The position numbers were made by a program, and so were the translations under genes. From Planctomycetota bacterium (GTDB lineage: Bacteria; Planctomycetota; Phycisphaerae; UBA1845; UTPLA1), in NCBI GenBank assembly GCA_027295245.1, contig JAPULF010000302.1, positions 1 through 5,904 on the forward strand: a DNA stretch of 5,904 nt, in the 5' to 3' direction. The stretch's first letter is position 1. Each line of letters opens with the position of its first letter. Shown here piece after piece: positions 4,999-5,904 of the stretch. Below the pieces are notes generated by a model. The model was not told where the DNA came from. It saw only the letters and a list, made by a program, of their open reading frames with translations, and ran no database searches.

Positions 4999-5904
4999 AT
5001 GACCGCAGAGAAACGATCCAATCGAATCGCCGTCGGCGCGGATCACGGTGGGTTTCGGCTCAAGGAACATCTGAAGGCTCGCCTCGCGAGCCGCGGCTAT
5101 ACGGTGGACGACTGCGGAACGTTCGACGAACAAAAGGCGGATTATCCGCGCATCGCGGCGGAAGTCGCCCGGCGCGTGTCCGACGGCCGCTGCAGTCGAG
5201 GAATTGTCATCGACGGCGCCGGAATCGGCTCGGCCATGACCGCCAACAAGCTGCCGGGCGTGCGGGCCGCCTTGTGCTACGATGTCTCGTCGGCTCGAAA
5301 CAGCCGCGAACACAATGACGCAAACGTACTCACCCTCGGCGCTGGACTGATCGGCCAGGGCTTGGCCGAACAGATTGTCGATGTCTGGTTGGCAACCGAC
5401 TGTACCGAGGAGCGACACAAGAAACGCGTGGCGATGATCGGCGAAATAGAGAGGTCCGGGTTGCCGCCCATGGCCGATCCGGCCGTCGTCGAAAAATCCG
5501 CGACAGAGCCGAATCCCGAGAATGCAGACATGCCGTTCGACTTCAAAGACCTGAGCAAGGAAGACATCGACCGCATTGCCGCCCGAATCGCCGAGATGGG
5601 TGGGGCGGGCGCGTTTCCCGTGGCGTGTGCCTGTTGTGGCCCGAACTGCAACGGTCACTGTGCCGGCAAGGATCCCGCGACCGTGCGTCAACTCATGGAC
5701 ATCGGGGCCGGCCGAATCGGGCACGGGTTGGGAGGAGGACCCGTCGCCGGGGACGTGGCCGGAAGCATCGATCACACCTTGCTGAAGCCGGAAGCCACGG
5801 CGTCGCAGATAGAGCAGTTATGCAAGGAGGCCCGGGAGCACGGGTTCGCGTCGGTGTGCGTGAATCCGTCCTACGTCAAAGCGGCTGCGAGGGCGCTGCA
5901 GGGT
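4999..5904 (+). CDS. rpiB-deoC: RpiB-type ribose-5-phosphate isomerase fused to DeoC-type deoxyribose-phosphate aldolase (BMC/SPU-like), 3' end cut by window edge
   Basis: The frame is open for 302 codons to the right edge. Residues 9-150 are an RpiB/LacAB domain (aldose-ketose isomerisation of a pentose phosphate): [14 protein letters not shown] (12-25), KADYP (46-50), [14 protein letters not shown] (71-84), [10 protein letters not shown] (102-111) and ERHKKRV (138-144). Asp72 sits where the E. coli-type enzyme has catalytic Cys. Residues 257-302 begin a DeoC domain (reversible cleavage of 2-deoxyribose 5-phosphate to glyceraldehyde 3-phosphate and acetaldehyde): [11 protein letters not shown] (257-267) and [13 protein letters not shown] (282-294); its Schiff-base lysine would lie beyond the window. 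The linker (about 152-256) has a Pro/Glu/Ala-rich stretch, an amphipathic helix [17 protein letters not shown] (184-200) resembling a microcompartment encapsulation peptide, and a cysteine cluster [12 protein letters not shown] (210-221). RpiB with DeoC is the enzyme signature of SPU-class microcompartment loci, so I infer a BMC cargo enzyme; no shell gene is visible here. ATG 4999 is used; in-frame GTG 4987 is an alternative adding four residues. Confidence 0.88.
   Translation, partial: MTAEKRSNRIAVGADHGGFRLKEHLKARLASRGYTVDDCGTFDEQKADYPRIAAEVARRVSDGRCSRGIVIDGAGIGSAMTANKLPGVRAALCYDVSSARNSREHNDANVLTLGAGLIGQGLAEQIVDVWLATDCTEERHKKRVAMIGEIERSGLPPMADPAVVEKSATEPNPENADMPFDFKDLSKEDIDRIAARIAEMGGAGAFPVACACCGPNCNGHCAGKDPATVRQLMDIGAGRIGHGLGGGPVAGDVAGSIDHTLLKPEATASQIEQLCKEAREHGFASVCVNPSYVKAAARALQG

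Noticed and set aside
4414..5775. A 453-codon open frame on the minus strand opposite the dockerin gene and the rpiB-deoC fusion
   Set aside because: It spans two well-supported plus-strand genes and their regulatory gap. Its protein is low-complexity and Arg/His/Gly-rich with no recognisable domain, typical of an antisense shadow in GC-rich DNA.

Overview
This window looks like a chromosomal fragment of a moderately GC-rich environmental bacterium, most plausibly a planctomycete (Planctomycetota) or a close PVC-group relative. The placement is inferred from three things: a secreted beta-propeller protein with an ASPIC/UnbV domain and a C-terminal dockerin-type calcium-binding pair, a fused sugar-phosphate isomerase/deoxyribose-phosphate aldolase of the kind found in some bacterial microcompartment (BMC) loci, and GTG starts with weak ribosome-binding sites. 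No rRNA, tRNA, CRISPR array, transposase or phage gene was seen.

Layout. Minus strand, 1-1578: a polytopic membrane protein of the GT-C/DUF2723-like glycosyltransferase type, whose 3' end runs off the left edge. Minus strand, 1837-2973: a cytoplasmic GT4-like glycosyltransferase with a degenerate active-site motif. These two may form a small surface-glycan cluster, but a 258-base gap separates them. A divergent intergenic region (2974-3164) carries a good sigma-70-like promoter for the plus strand and a weak -10-like element for the minus strand. Plus strand, 3165-4883: an exported protein with a signal peptide, seven calcium-loop FG-GAP/VCBS repeats, an ASPIC/UnbV domain and a dockerin-like tail. 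Plus strand, 4999-5904: the 5' part of a gene fusing an RpiB-type isomerase to a DeoC-type aldolase, cut by the right edge.

The fusion gene is the most interesting part. RpiB plus DeoC is the signature enzyme pair of the 'sugar phosphate utilizing' (SPU) class of BMC loci. Here the two are one polypeptide, joined by a linker of about 100 residues. The linker holds an amphipathic helix that resembles a BMC encapsulation peptide and a five-cysteine cluster that could bind a metal or Fe-S centre. The RpiB half has Asp where the E. coli-type enzyme has its catalytic Cys. Just upstream, a 28-bp inverted repeat made of two copies of the 9-bp palindrome CCTAWTAGG overlaps both the presumed -10 region and the ribosome-binding site, so the gene is probably controlled by a dedicated regulator or an RNA hairpin. 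No shell protein lies inside the window, so the BMC assignment is an inference that sequence to the right of 5904 would settle.
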